A DNA stretch of 64,000 nucleotides from JAXHMM01 sp964528445 (GCA_964528445.1 CAZGSL010000009.1:1-64000); one strand, 5' to 3'; counted from the stretch's first letter, positions 35,097 through 44,376 are shown. Notes: a model not told the origin generated them from the sequence alone. Translations and numbers: made by a program.

Positions 35097-36284
35097 ATGA
35101 TCAGATACCTAACAGCAGGCGAATCGCACGGACCATCCATTACGGGAATCGTGGAGGGGTTGCCCGCGGGTCTTCCCATCAGCGAAGAGGAAATCGCCCT
35201 GCACCTGGCCCGCCGGCAGAAAGGGTACGGGCGGGGGGGACGCATGGCTTTTGAAAAAGACCGGGCGGAAATATCGTCCGGTGTGCGATTCGGCAAAACC
35301 ACCGGCGCGCCCGTCGCCATGAGCATGCCCAACCGCGCCTACGAAAAGGACGACGCCGACTGGCCCACCGTACTCAGCAAGAAGGGGTCCGGGGATGACG
35401 TGGAACCGGTCACCGTACCCCGACCCGGACACGCCGATTTGACGGGCGTCCTGAAATACCGCTACGACGACATCAGGCCGGCCATTGAACGCTCCAGCGC
35501 GCGCGAAACCGCCATGAGGGTGGCCTGCTGCAGCACGGCACGGCTGTTGCTGAAACATTTTGGCATTGAGATAGGGGGACACGTCATTCGGATCGGGAGC
35601 ATCGGGTACGACGATCCCTGGGATGACGTCAGAAGACGGGTGGACCCGCTGGTGGAGGAGGGGGCGGAAAACCTCTTCCGGGCGGCGGACGAATCCCCCG
35701 TGCGCTGCCTGGATGAGGAGCTGACCGGAGAAATGCGTCAGGAGATTATCCAGCGCCGGAAGGAGGGCAGCTCCCTGGGCGGGCACTATGAGATCGTGGT
35801 CACGGGTCTGCCCGGGGGACTGGGAAGTTTTATGCACTGGGACCGGAAACTGGAGGGAAAGATCGCCGGGGCCATTATGGGAACCCAGGCCATGAAAGGG
35901 GTGGAAATCGGTCTCGGCTTCGAAGCCGGCCGCCGGCATGGCCAGGTGGTGCACGACGAAATTACGAAGGAGGGCGACTCCTTCGGAAGAAGAACCAACC
36001 GTCTCGGCGGATTCGAGGGGGGCGTCACCACCGGCATGCCGCTGATTATCCGGGGAGTCATGAAACCCATTCCCACCATGCTTACCCCCATCAAAACCGT
36101 AGACATAGAGAGCAGGGAAGAGACGGATACCCGCTACGAGCGATCCGACGTCTGTGCCCTGCCGCGTGCAGTCGTGGTAGTCGAAAGCGTGATCGCCCCG
36201 GCCATCGCGAATGCCTTCCTGGAGAAATACGGCGGTGACTCCATCGAGGAGATCGAAGAACGTTATCCCCGGGGCGGCAAATAA
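35097..36284 (+). CDS. aroC: Chorismate synthase
   Basis: Last step of the shikimate pathway: turns EPSP into chorismate with reduced FMN. All three signatures are visible: GESHGPSITGIVEG at residues 8-21, RPGHADLTG with a downstream RSSARETAMRVA near 131, and the late RSDVCALPRAVVVVES. The 395-residue length is that of the monofunctional enzyme. Confidence 0.97.
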   Translation: MIRYLTAGESHGPSITGIVEGLPAGLPISEEEIALHLARRQKGYGRGGRMAFEKDRAEISSGVRFGKTTGAPVAMSMPNRAYEKDDADWPTVLSKKGSGDDVEPVTVPRPGHADLTGVLKYRYDDIRPAIERSSARETAMRVACCSTARLLLKHFGIEIGGHVIRIGSIGYDDPWDDVRRRVDPLVEEGAENLFRAADESPVRCLDEELTGEMRQEIIQRRKEGSSLGGHYEIVVTGLPGGLGSFMHWDRKLEGKIAGAIMGTQAMKGVEIGLGFEAGRRHGQVVHDEITKEGDSFGRRTNRLGGFEGGVTTGMPLIIRGVMKPIPTMLTPIKTVDIESREETDTRYERSDVCALPRAVVVVESVIAPAIANAFLEKYGGDSIEEIEERYPRGGK

Positions 36285-36339
36285 GACGGGGACACGAAAC
36301 CCGAAATAGTTTTTCCGGTTACACGTTATAGCGAAGACC

Positions 36340-36687
36340 ATGAACGGAGATCAAACACGGCTCAAGACCCTGGCACGCCAGGTCAGGGAAAATCCGGACG
36401 ACTCCTTTGCCAAATTCGCACTGGCCCTGGAATGCAGGAAAAAAGGCCGCCTCGACAAGGCGCGCGTCCTTTTTGAAGATATTCGCAACCGTGACCCGGA
36501 CTATGTGGGCGTCTATTACCACCTGGGAGCGGTTTACGAACGGCTGGACCGGCCGGCCGATGCCCGCGGATGTTACCAAAACGGCATCGGAGTCGCACGG
36601 GAACAAAACCGAAGCCGAACGGTTTCGGAACTGGAGGAGGCGCTACAGGAATTGAACATCGACCAGGATCAGGGAGAGGCACCATGA
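36340..36687 (+). CDS. Small tetratricopeptide-repeat protein
   Basis: A 115-residue protein with about two TPR units: FAKFALALECRKKGRLDKAR, then VYYHLGAVYERLDRPADARG. No signal peptide, so probably a cytoplasmic scaffold. Its last codon overlaps the start of the LysM gene (ATGA), so the two are translationally coupled. Its binding partner is unknown. Confidence 0.85.
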   Translation: MNGDQTRLKTLARQVRENPDDSFAKFALALECRKKGRLDKARVLFEDIRNRDPDYVGVYYHLGAVYERLDRPADARGCYQNGIGVAREQNRSRTVSELEEALQELNIDQDQGEAP

Positions 36688-37781
36688 ATTACCTTCGGAC
36701 GGCACTTATCACCGCGGCCCTTTCGCTCATGATAGCCGCGACGGGAGAGGGACAAAACCGGCAGCATACCGTGCAGGAGGGAGAGACCCTCTTCCAGATT
36801 GCCCGCCAGTATGATATCACCGTGGCCGATCTTCGAGCATGGAACGACCTGCAGGAAGACGAACTGAAGGTGGGACAGGCCCTGCTCGTACGCCCCCCCG
36901 CGGAGGAGGCGATCGTCCACACGGTCGAGCCGCAGGAGACCCTCTTTTCGATATCCAAGAGATACGGGGTGAGTATCGCCGCCCTGAAACGCTGGAACAA
37001 CCTGGAGAACAATGCCCTGAAAATAGGCCAGGAACTCACCGTCTTTCCCGGCGACACCACCGCGGCGAATGCCCGGATCCCCATGTCGGAGAACGAACCT
37101 TCCCGGCAGAATACCTACTATACCGTGAAGAGCGGGGACAACCTGACCAGCATAGCACGCGAGCACAACATGAACCTGGAGGAGCTCAAGGCGCTCAACG
37201 ATCTCACCTCCAATACCATAAGGGTGGGACAGAGGCTAACGGTGCGCCAGCCGTCCGCTCCCCCGTCGGTAGAGGAGAGCGGGAACTCTTCCTCTCCGCA
37301 GGGAGCCTTCGTCCGCATTCGACTCGAAAACAATCCCTCGCTGCCGGAACTGCTGGAGCGGTACGAGATGGACGAGGAGGAATTCAACCTGCTCAATCCC
37401 GATCTTGCCGGAGAACCGCTCCGCAGCGGACAGCAGGTGACCATGCTCGCTCCTCCCAGCAGGAGCTACGCCAATCCATATCGGATTGACGCGGGCCTGA
37501 GTACCCTGGGCTCGGCACAGGTCAGCCGTTACAGCGAATCGGAGACCGGCAACACCACCACCAGCGGAGAGCTTTACACACCCGGTGAACTCACCGCGGC
37601 CCATTCCAACATCGCCCTGGGTACGGTGGTATTCGTCCGGAATCCGCAAAACAGCCGTGGCGTATTCGTCCGGATAAACGACCGCACGGAGGGCGGCGGA
37701 CTCAAGCTGTCTGGTTCGGCATGGCGGGCACTGCGCTTTCAGGCGGGCAATCCCACCGTCAACCTTTTTCAGCAGCAATGA
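36684..37781 (+). CDS. LysM and RlpA-like (DPBB) cell-wall protein
   Basis: Exported 365-residue cell-wall protein. After a signal (ending ATGEGQ) come three LysM repeats near 26-70, 78-122 and 148-192 (HTVQEGETLFQIARQYDI; YTVKSGDNLTSIAREHNM), a degenerate fourth near 210-255, then an RlpA-type double-psi barrel. Its catalytic segment FVRINDR holds the Asp expected of a lytic transglycosylase. The start is ATG 36684, overlapping the TPR gene. The end overlaps the CPBP gene by 4 bases. Confidence 0.88.
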   Translation: MNYLRTALITAALSLMIAATGEGQNRQHTVQEGETLFQIARQYDITVADLRAWNDLQEDELKVGQALLVRPPAEEAIVHTVEPQETLFSISKRYGVSIAALKRWNNLENNALKIGQELTVFPGDTTAANARIPMSENEPSRQNTYYTVKSGDNLTSIAREHNMNLEELKALNDLTSNTIRVGQRLTVRQPSAPPSVEESGNSSSPQGAFVRIRLENNPSLPELLERYEMDEEEFNLLNPDLAGEPLRSGQQVTMLAPPSRSYANPYRIDAGLSTLGSAQVSRYSESETGNTTTSGELYTPGELTAAHSNIALGTVVFVRNPQNSRGVFVRINDRTEGGGLKLSGSAWRALRFQAGNPTVNLFQQQ

Positions 37782-38506
37782 ATCCTACTCCGTCTCCCGT
37801 CCGTTCCTACTTCAGGGATACCCGCGGCCTGCTCTACAGCTATCTTATTTCCCTTCCCCTCCTGCTCCTCTACGAAGTTCTCATATATATCTCCCAGCCC
37901 GACCCGGAACAGGCGGTTCGAATTTCGGTAGACGTCTGGATTAAAACGCTCTTCTCTCTCGCCGGGACCAACGTGATCTCCGTAACGCTGGTGGTCGCTG
38001 CCCTGCTGGGGATGGTTATCCTCTACCGGGAGCGGAAGAAACTGCGGTACCTGCGCCCGGGCTACTTTGCCGGCATGCTGCTCGAAGCCACGCTCTACGC
38101 CCTCCTGCTGGCCGGCGTGCTCTCCGCGCTGGTGGGTGCGCTCGGGATGATCCAGGCGGAAGGGGGCGGGGGACTCACCACGGTGCAGCAGCTGGCACTC
38201 TCCCTCGGGGCCGGACTCTACGAAGAGCTCTTTTTCAGGGTTCTCCTTGTCGGGGGACTCTATTTTATCCTGCAGAGACTCCTCGAGAGGAAATGGCTGG
38301 CTTTCTCCCTGTCGGTCCTGGCGGCGGCCATTCTCTTCAGCGGGGCTCATTATATCGGTGAAATGGGCGACTCATTCACCCTTGCCTCCTTTCTGTTCCG
38401 CTTCCTCTTCGGGCTCGCCCTGAATGCCGTCTATCTCTGGCGCGGATTCGGCATGGCGGCCTGGACCCACGCCATATACGACCTTATGGTCCTGGTAATC
38501 GCCTGA
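37778..38506 (+). CDS. CPBP-family intramembrane metalloprotease
   Basis: Multi-pass membrane protease of the CAAX/ABI family, 242 residues and about seven helices. The active-site motifs are intact: EELFFR (Glu-Glu-x-x-x-Arg), the SGAHY histidine and WTHAIYD. Such proteins process or bind membrane partners; the substrate is unknown. Start ATG 37778 overlaps the LysM/RlpA stop (ATGA). Confidence 0.88.
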   Translation: MNPTPSPVRSYFRDTRGLLYSYLISLPLLLLYEVLIYISQPDPEQAVRISVDVWIKTLFSLAGTNVISVTLVVAALLGMVILYRERKKLRYLRPGYFAGMLLEATLYALLLAGVLSALVGALGMIQAEGGGGLTTVQQLALSLGAGLYEELFFRVLLVGGLYFILQRLLERKWLAFSLSVLAAAILFSGAHYIGEMGDSFTLASFLFRFLFGLALNAVYLWRGFGMAAWTHAIYDLMVLVIA

Positions 38507-38578
38507 GCGTATGGTAACGGGAATGTCTTTATCGTCTGTTCATATAAAAATCCTATGATAAGCGACTGCGGATCGGCA

Positions 38579-38604
38579 ATGAGGGGGGATGAATGTCCCC
38601 TCAT
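38579..38604. other. Stem-loop after the CPBP gene
   Basis: An 8-base stem (ATGAGGGG with CCCCTCAT) with a 10-base loop, about 72 bases past the stop. No T tract follows, so it may be only a weak end-of-transcript structure. The rest of 38507-38785 shows only the candidate promoter near 38756. Confidence 0.4.
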
Positions 38605-38755
38605 CGTGATTGACAAAGAACCGTATCAACATAATCTATTTATTATTTAAGCTTAGTTTTAATATACTGTTAGTTCCGCTGGCGGCGGATGCCTGAACAC
38701 GTGGCAGTATTGAGACGGCAGGCCGGCGGTAATCGGCTGTATATTATTTTCACAC

Positions 38756-38762
38756 TATTTTG
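38756..38762 (+). promoter_or_regulatory. Candidate -7 element before the ECF sigma gene
   Basis: TATTTTG, 23 bases before the ATG. No TTG lies at the expected -33 distance, so confidence is low. Confidence 0.3.
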
Positions 38763-38785
38763 AAATCATTTGCCCATAGATCGGG

Positions 38786-39361
38786 ATGACAGAATTAACC
38801 AAAGAGGAAGTCCAGAAACAGAGTGATTTTGAAGAGGAAATTATTCCTCACCTGGATGCCATGTACAATTTCGCCCTACGGCTCACCTCCGACCCCAACG
38901 ACGCGGAGGACCTGGTCCAGGATACCATCGTAAAGGCTTACCGCTTCTTCAGCAGTTACGAGAAGGGGACCAACGCGAAGGCGTGGCTCTTCCGCATCCT
39001 GAAGAACTCTTACATCAACAACTACCGGAAAAAATCCAAGCAGCCCAACCAGGTGGACTACGACGAGGTCTCCACCTTTTACGAGACCATCCGGGCCGAG
39101 CGGACAGACACCTCCGACCTGGAGGACCGGATGTTTCGGGAGCTCATTGACGACGACATTTCCAATGCCCTGGAGGAGCTGCCGGAAGATTTTCGGACGG
39201 TCGTGCTGCTGTGTGACGTGGAGGGATTTACCTACGAAGAGATTGCCAACATGCTGGACGTGCCGATCGGGACCATCCGCTCCCGCCTGCACCGGGGACG
39301 AAACCTGCTGAAGGCCCAGCTTATGGAGTACGCCGAAAAACGCGGGTACCAGCCCGATTAA
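38786..39361 (+). CDS. ECF-type RNA polymerase sigma factor
   Basis: A 191-residue group-4 sigma factor. Region 2 (DAMYNFALRLTSDPNDAEDLVQDTIVKAY) binds core polymerase and the -10 element; region 4 (LPEDFRTVVLLCDVEGFTYEEIANML, then GTIRSRLHRGR) binds -35. A 40-residue acidic linker holds DYDEVSTFYETI. No anti-sigma gene is adjacent, so it may act constitutively or be controlled from elsewhere. A convergent sensor kinase follows. Confidence 0.93.
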   Translation: MTELTKEEVQKQSDFEEEIIPHLDAMYNFALRLTSDPNDAEDLVQDTIVKAYRFFSSYEKGTNAKAWLFRILKNSYINNYRKKSKQPNQVDYDEVSTFYETIRAERTDTSDLEDRMFRELIDDDISNALEELPEDFRTVVLLCDVEGFTYEEIANMLDVPIGTIRSRLHRGRNLLKAQLMEYAEKRGYQPD

Positions 39362-39371
39362 CCCCCCCTCT

Positions 39372-40661
39372 TCAGGCACGTGGTTGAGCTATGCTCAGCA
39401 CAATCCGCACCACCGTACCTTTTCCGGGTTCGGAGCGCAGGATGAATATACTTCCGTCGTGATATTCCTCGATAATACGCCTGGTCAGGCTCAACCCGAG
39501 TCCCCACCCCCGTTTCTTGGTTGAATAGCCGGGCTTAAATACTTCACTGTGATACTTTTTTTCAATGCCCGATCCCGAATCCTCCACATCGATGGCAAGC
39601 TCGCTCTCTATGCGGTGGACCCGAACCGAGACGAAGGCCTCCTCCTGGGAGGATCCGATGGCATCCATGGCGTTCTTGATCAGATTCTCCACGGCCCATT
39701 TTAGAAGTTCGGGATTCACGCGAACGCTGGCATTCGCCTCAATACTTTTTCTAACCGCTATATTGCTGCTGCGCTGGGGAAGGCGGCGTTCCATATAGGA
39801 GACCAGCTCCCCTATCAACGGCTCTATCGGCCGGGTTTCCAGCTCCGGTTCCGAACCGATCTTGTTGAACCGGTCGGCCACATCCCGGAGACGCGTGATA
39901 TCGTTCTCCAGCTCATCGCAGATATTGCGGGTGAATTCGTCATCGGACTTCTCCTCCCTCAACAACTCCACCCATCCGTAGAGGCTCGACAAGGGAGTCC
40001 CCAGCTGGTGGGCGGCCTCCTTGGTCATTCCCACCCAGAGATTCGACTGTTCGGACCGGGTCATCGTACGATAGCTGATGAAGGCCGTGCCTAGCAGCAG
40101 GGCCAGGAGACTGAGCTGGATGTAGGGGAACCAGCGCAGATAGCGTACGGTGGCGCTCTCCCCGTAGTAGACGTACTGGGTAACGGAATACTGTTCGTTT
40201 CCAAAGGATATTTCGATGGGCGGATTCGTCTCCGCAAATTCCTCGATCAGCTCCTGGTCCGGCTCGCCGTCCACATTACGCGAGGCGTTGATCTCGCCCT
40301 GGGCATTGGTGATGACGGCCGGAACCTGGAAACGGTCGGGACTGAGTATGATCTCCCTGACCACAAAATTCTGGGTGGTTCGATCGCTTTCGGCCTCTTC
40401 GATCATATCGATGAGACTGTCCGGCGCTGCATCGTTGCTGCGGAGCCAGTTGGCGGCTCCCAGCAGGTTCCGGCTCACTTCATCCATGGAGGGATTGCCG
40501 GTATACTCAAGGGCACGGGCCCAGAGCTCCACGCTGGAGCGCTCCTGTTCGAGGATCTGATTGATCAGGTATTGATTATAGGCGAACGATCCGATCCCGA
40601 TCAGCACCAGCAGCCCGATAAGGACCATGTTGAGTCGGCTGGAAGTCAGATAATATTTCAT
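39372..40661 (-). CDS. Membrane sensor histidine kinase (HisKA + HATPase)
   Basis: A 429-residue kinase with two membrane helices (about 12-28 and 180-198) flanking a 150-residue periplasmic sensor. The phosphorylation motif is AHQLGTPLSS with His218; Gln replaces the usual Glu/Asp after His. The ATP-binding domain shows NLIKNAMDA, DSGSGI and GWGLGLSL. No response regulator is adjacent; PorX at 50955 is the only one in the window, and a link is only speculative. Confidence 0.92.
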   Translation of the reverse strand: MKYYLTSSRLNMVLIGLLVLIGIGSFAYNQYLINQILEQERSSVELWARALEYTGNPSMDEVSRNLLGAANWLRSNDAAPDSLIDMIEEAESDRTTQNFVVREIILSPDRFQVPAVITNAQGEINASRNVDGEPDQELIEEFAETNPPIEISFGNEQYSVTQYVYYGESATVRYLRWFPYIQLSLLALLLGTAFISYRTMTRSEQSNLWVGMTKEAAHQLGTPLSSLYGWVELLREEKSDDEFTRNICDELENDITRLRDVADRFNKIGSEPELETRPIEPLIGELVSYMERRLPQRSSNIAVRKSIEANASVRVNPELLKWAVENLIKNAMDAIGSSQEEAFVSVRVHRIESELAIDVEDSGSGIEKKYHSEVFKPGYSTKKRGWGLGLSLTRRIIEEYHDGSIFILRSEPGKGTVVRIVLSIAQPRA

Positions 40662-40818
40662 CAGGACGGCGCTATGCGGTTAATTCCATGCATAATGTAT
40701 AAAATTCCGAACTTATGCATCGGGTAACGGGAGAGCCTTCTGCCGTTGAGCGATAGACCGTCCCGCTGAGAAGTGCGACATTGGTCCTTTTGCGGGAAGA
40801 GGAACGGATCAGGCGACG

Positions 40819-42096
40819 CTAGGCGGAGGCCTTCCGTTTTTCATAGACAGGCGGGGCGTTCTCTTCTATGGTCTCGCGGGTGATCACACAGCGCTCGATA
40901 TTCTTCATGGAGGGGAGCGTGAACATGATATCAAGCATGGAACTCTCCATAATCGACCGGAGTCCCCGTGCGCCGGTTTTCCGCTTGAGCGCTTTCTCGA
41001 CGATTATATCGAGTGCCTCATCTTCGAAAATGAGCTCCACTCCCTCCATCTGGAAGAGCTTCTTGTACTGCTTGGTGAGTGCGTTCTTGGGCTGAACCAG
41101 TATATCCACCATGGCACTCTTGGACAGCTGGTGAAGTCCCGCAATAACCGGAAGACGGCCGATAAGTTCGGGTATCAGCCCGTACTTCTGGAGATCTTCG
41201 GGCTCAACATAGGTGAAAATGTCGGGATTGTCCTTGTCGTATTTCACCTGCTCCTGCGAGTGGAATCCCATGGAACTGACCGACAGCCTCCGGGCGATAA
41301 TCTCCTCAAGCCCGCTGAAAGCACCTCCGCAGATAAACAGGATATTGGAGGTATCCACCTGGATAAAACTCTGCTCGGGATGCTTCCGGCCGCCCTTCGG
41401 AGGGATGTTTGCCACCGTGCCCTCCAGGATTTTCAGAAGCGCCTGCTGCACCCCCTCCCCGGAAACATCCCGGGTGATGGAGGGATTGTCGCTCTTGCGG
41501 GCCACTTTATCCACTTCGTCTATGTAGACAATACCCCGCCTGGCCTGCTCTACATCGTAATCGGCAGACTGAAGCAGGCTGGAGAGAATGCTCTCTACAT
41601 CCTCTCCCACATATCCCGCTTCGGTAAGAACGGTGGCGTCGGCAATCGTAAAGGGCACATCGATGATATCGGCCAGGGTTCGGGCCAGCAGCGTCTTTCC
41701 GCAGCCGGTGGGCCCCAGGAGCATGATGTTGCTCTTCTCTATCTCCGTATCGTCAAACTCATCCTGAAGCTCGCTGCCGATGCGTTTGTAGTGGTTATAG
41801 ACGGCTACTGAGAGGGTTTTCTTGGCCTCCTCCTGCCCGATTACATATTCATCCAGGCGCGCCTTGATTTCGGCGGGCTTGAGCAGGGGACGGTACCTCT
41901 TCTCCCTTTTCTTGGCCATGGAGGCCAGGTCGCTCTTTACGATGCCGGAAGCGTCGGATACGCAACGGTCGCAGATGTAGACGTCGTTCGGCCCGGCTAC
42001 CATGCTGTTGACCTCATGGCTGGACCTCCCGCAGAACGAACAGTGGATGGTACTGTCGCCGCCCCCGCTACCGCTATTTGTCTCCTTGTCGCTCAT
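40819..42096 (-). CDS. clpX: ATP-dependent Clp protease ATP-binding subunit ClpX
   Basis: AAA+ unfoldase that feeds ClpP. The N-terminal zinc finger has Cys 19, 22, 42 and 45. AAA+ motifs: Walker A GPTGCGKT, Walker B IVYIDEVDK with GYVGEDVE before it, sensor and arginine-finger regions, and the late KRKTGARGLRSIME. It lies 13 bases after clpP. Confidence 0.97.
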   Translation of the reverse strand: MSDKETNSGSGGGDSTIHCSFCGRSSHEVNSMVAGPNDVYICDRCVSDASGIVKSDLASMAKKREKRYRPLLKPAEIKARLDEYVIGQEEAKKTLSVAVYNHYKRIGSELQDEFDDTEIEKSNIMLLGPTGCGKTLLARTLADIIDVPFTIADATVLTEAGYVGEDVESILSSLLQSADYDVEQARRGIVYIDEVDKVARKSDNPSITRDVSGEGVQQALLKILEGTVANIPPKGGRKHPEQSFIQVDTSNILFICGGAFSGLEEIIARRLSVSSMGFHSQEQVKYDKDNPDIFTYVEPEDLQKYGLIPELIGRLPVIAGLHQLSKSAMVDILVQPKNALTKQYKKLFQMEGVELIFEDEALDIIVEKALKRKTGARGLRSIMESSMLDIMFTLPSMKNIERCVITRETIEENAPPVYEKRKASA

Positions 42097-42109
42097 TCAG
42101 AATCGGTTG

Positions 42110-42763
42110 TCACTCCTCTTTTTCGCCGTTGCGGGTCATGATGTTGTCCACCAGACCGTAATCTTTCGCCTCGTCAGCACTCATCCATTTGTTGCGGTCG
42201 GAATCTTCCATCACCTTCTCCTGGGTCTGTTCGCTGTGGTCGGCCAATATGCCGCTCAATACCTTCTTTATTCTCAAAATCTCCTGGGCCTCGATCTCAA
42301 TATCGCTGGCCTGGCCCTGCACGCCTCCAAGCGGCTGGTGGATCATGACCCGGGCATGGGGCAGAAGGTTCCGCTTGCCCTTCGTCCCCGCCGCCAGCAC
42401 GACAGCTCCCATGGAGGCCGCCATGCCCACGCACGTGGTCGCCACATCGCACTTAACATACTGCATGGTGTCGTAAATAGCCAAACCGGAAGAAACGACC
42501 CCGCCGGGGCTGTTGATGTAGAGGTTAATATCCTTTTCGGGATCTTCCGACTCCAGAAAGAGCATCTGGGCCACCACAGAACTTGCCACGGCATCCGTTA
42601 CGGGGGTGCCGAGGATAACGATCCGGTCTTTCAGCAGCCTCGAATAGATGTCGTAGGCCCGCTCGCCCCGGTTGGTGGTCTCCACCACCATGGGTACCAG
42701 CTGATTCTGGGTGCGGTTTAACTCCTCCATGGAGGGCATTTCAAAAAGTGGTTGCTTCTGCAT
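42110..42763 (-). CDS. clpP: ATP-dependent Clp protease proteolytic subunit ClpP
   Basis: Tetradecameric serine peptidase. Ser117 lies in GMAASMG, His142 in MIHQPLGG. The N-terminal extension of about 30 residues is longer than usual. Second gene of tig-clpP-clpX, 32 bases after tig. Confidence 0.96.
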   Translation of the reverse strand: MQKQPLFEMPSMEELNRTQNQLVPMVVETTNRGERAYDIYSRLLKDRIVILGTPVTDAVASSVVAQMLFLESEDPEKDINLYINSPGGVVSSGLAIYDTMQYVKCDVATTCVGMAASMGAVVLAAGTKGKRNLLPHARVMIHQPLGGVQGQASDIEIEAQEILRIKKVLSGILADHSEQTQEKVMEDSDRNKWMSADEAKDYGLVDNIMTRNGEKEE

Positions 42764-42795
42764 GTCAGTCGACCCTGGTCTCTGTTTTTGACCCG

Positions 42796-44088
42796 CTAGC
42801 CGCGGGATTTAATTTTTTCCTCGTTGCGTTCCTGGTACGTATCCTTGTCAACTTCCTCGGTTTGAACTTCGTCCATCAACTTGTCAAATACCTTGTTTTC
42901 ACGGATACTGTTGCGTAATCCCTCCAGCTGCTGGGGATTCTGGGCAAACATATTCCGCATCTGGTCCACCGTCACTCCGTAACGTGCGGCCTCGGCTTCC
43001 AGATGTTCATCTATATCTTCGGGTTTTATCTCGATATCGTCAAATTTTTCCTGAAGCTTCTCATTGATAAAAAACCACCTGGCATCTCTCAGAGCACGGT
43101 CCCGGACCTCCTCCCGATAGGCCTCCTCGTCAAAATCCTCCGGAAGCTCGCCACCGGACTGCTGGGCGACACGCTGCACGTACTGGTTCAGCACCTGCTC
43201 CAGGAATACTTCCGGAACCTCAATATCATGGGCCTCAACCATTTCATCGATTACATCGTTCTTGAAAAGATCCCTGGCGGTCTGGTCGTAATACTCCTGG
43301 ATCCGGCTTTTTAAGAGGCTTCTGTACTCGTCCACATTCCTGGCTTCCCCGTCGGTCTGCTCTTTCGCAAACTGGTCTGTCAGATCCGCCTTGTGCAGTT
43401 TCTCCACCTTGCGGAGGACCAGCCGGAAGGCGTCTTTCTCCTCTTCCCCCACTTCCACGGTTACCTCGTCGCCGGGCTCGCTGCCCGCCAGGTCCTCCCG
43501 GAATTGCTTGAACTCATCCTTGCGAAGGTCAATGACCTGACCTTCATCTGTTTCATCCTCGATCGGTTCTCCCTCCTCATCCAGGTGAATGGCGTCGACC
43601 GTTACCTTGCTCTCCTCGTCAGCGGCCTCCTCCACAATCTCCCAGTTACCCTGCTGCTCAAGGGCGTGTTCCACCTCCCGGTCAACCTCTTCGTCGGTCA
43701 CGTCGTGAACCATCCGCTCCACGGTAATTTCCGACAGATCCACGAGCTCGAATTCGGGCCGCGAACCAATTTTGAAACGGGCCTCCAGCTTGTCGTTTTC
43801 CCAGCTCATCTCCGTCATCTGGGTTTCCCCGACGGGATCGAGCTCCGGTACGACCTCTTTTTCGTAGACCTCCTGAACGTACTTGCCGACCTCCTCCTGC
43901 TCGATCTCATCGCCGAAGCGTTTCCGCACCAGTTTAACGGGAACCTTTCCCGGGCGGAAGCCGGGCATATTAATCTGGTCCTTGTATTTTTTGTAGGCTT
44001 CCTTGAACTTGGGTTCCAGATCGTCCCGGCCGGCGGTAATCACCACTTCCTTGTCAACCGCGCTTATGTCTTCTACAGATATGTCCAC
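42796..44088 (-). CDS. tig: Trigger factor, ribosome-bound chaperone
   Basis: Ribosome-associated folding chaperone. The ribosome-binding signature GFRPGKVPVKLVRKRFG is intact near 43-59; the central region replaces the usual PPIase sequence with a divergent acidic segment, and the long helical C-terminal arms continue to residue 430. The start is GTG 44088 with GGAG eight bases upstream. The gene is first of tig-clpP-clpX and is probably also read from the tRNA-Leu promoter. Confidence 0.94.
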   Translation of the reverse strand: MDISVEDISAVDKEVVITAGRDDLEPKFKEAYKKYKDQINMPGFRPGKVPVKLVRKRFGDEIEQEEVGKYVQEVYEKEVVPELDPVGETQMTEMSWENDKLEARFKIGSRPEFELVDLSEITVERMVHDVTDEEVDREVEHALEQQGNWEIVEEAADEESKVTVDAIHLDEEGEPIEDETDEGQVIDLRKDEFKQFREDLAGSEPGDEVTVEVGEEEKDAFRLVLRKVEKLHKADLTDQFAKEQTDGEARNVDEYRSLLKSRIQEYYDQTARDLFKNDVIDEMVEAHDIEVPEVFLEQVLNQYVQRVAQQSGGELPEDFDEEAYREEVRDRALRDARWFFINEKLQEKFDDIEIKPEDIDEHLEAEAARYGVTVDQMRNMFAQNPQQLEGLRNSIRENKVFDKLMDEVQTEEVDKDTYQERNEEKIKSRG

Positions 44089-44173
44089 TAACGTACTCCG
44101 AATAAGGGTTTAATTAAAAATCGACGTATTCGTTCCTCGGGGTGCCTGCCAGAATGCAGAATGGATTGGCCTG

Positions 44174-44256
44174 TACGAGAGGGGGGACTCGAACCCCCAC
44201 GCCATAAAGGCACCAGGTCCTAAACCTGACGCGTCTACCAATTCCGCCACTCTCGC
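44174..44256 (-). tRNA. tRNA-Leu (anticodon TAG)
   Basis: An 83-base class II tRNA. Acceptor GCGAGAG pairs with CTCTCGT, the anticodon arm TCAGG-TTTAGGA-CCTGG gives TAG, and the T arm GGGGG-TTCGAGT-CCCCC is perfect, with a variable arm of the Leu type. The 3' CCA is not encoded. It precedes tig by 85 bases on the same strand. Confidence 0.97.
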
Positions 44257-44290
44257 ATTTTCACACCTACCATCGGCGATTCAAAGCCAC

Positions 44291-44321
44291 CAAAATTACG
44301 GCTTTTTTGCTCTGTTATCAA
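44291..44321 (-). promoter_or_regulatory. Candidate promoter of tRNA-Leu and tig
   Basis: Minus-strand TTG-N20-TAATTTTG, 35 bases before the tRNA 5' end. TAATTTTG fits the Bacteroidota TAnnTTTG consensus exactly. Confidence 0.55.
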
Positions 44322-44376
44322 CAGAAATAAGGGGGATGTAATTCATTCTCTGTCTGGTAAACGTTCTCTAATTTAC

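Noticed and set aside
36570..36683. Upstream part of the LysM/RlpA frame
   Set aside because: Out of frame with the real TPR gene; the signal peptide starts at ATG 36684.
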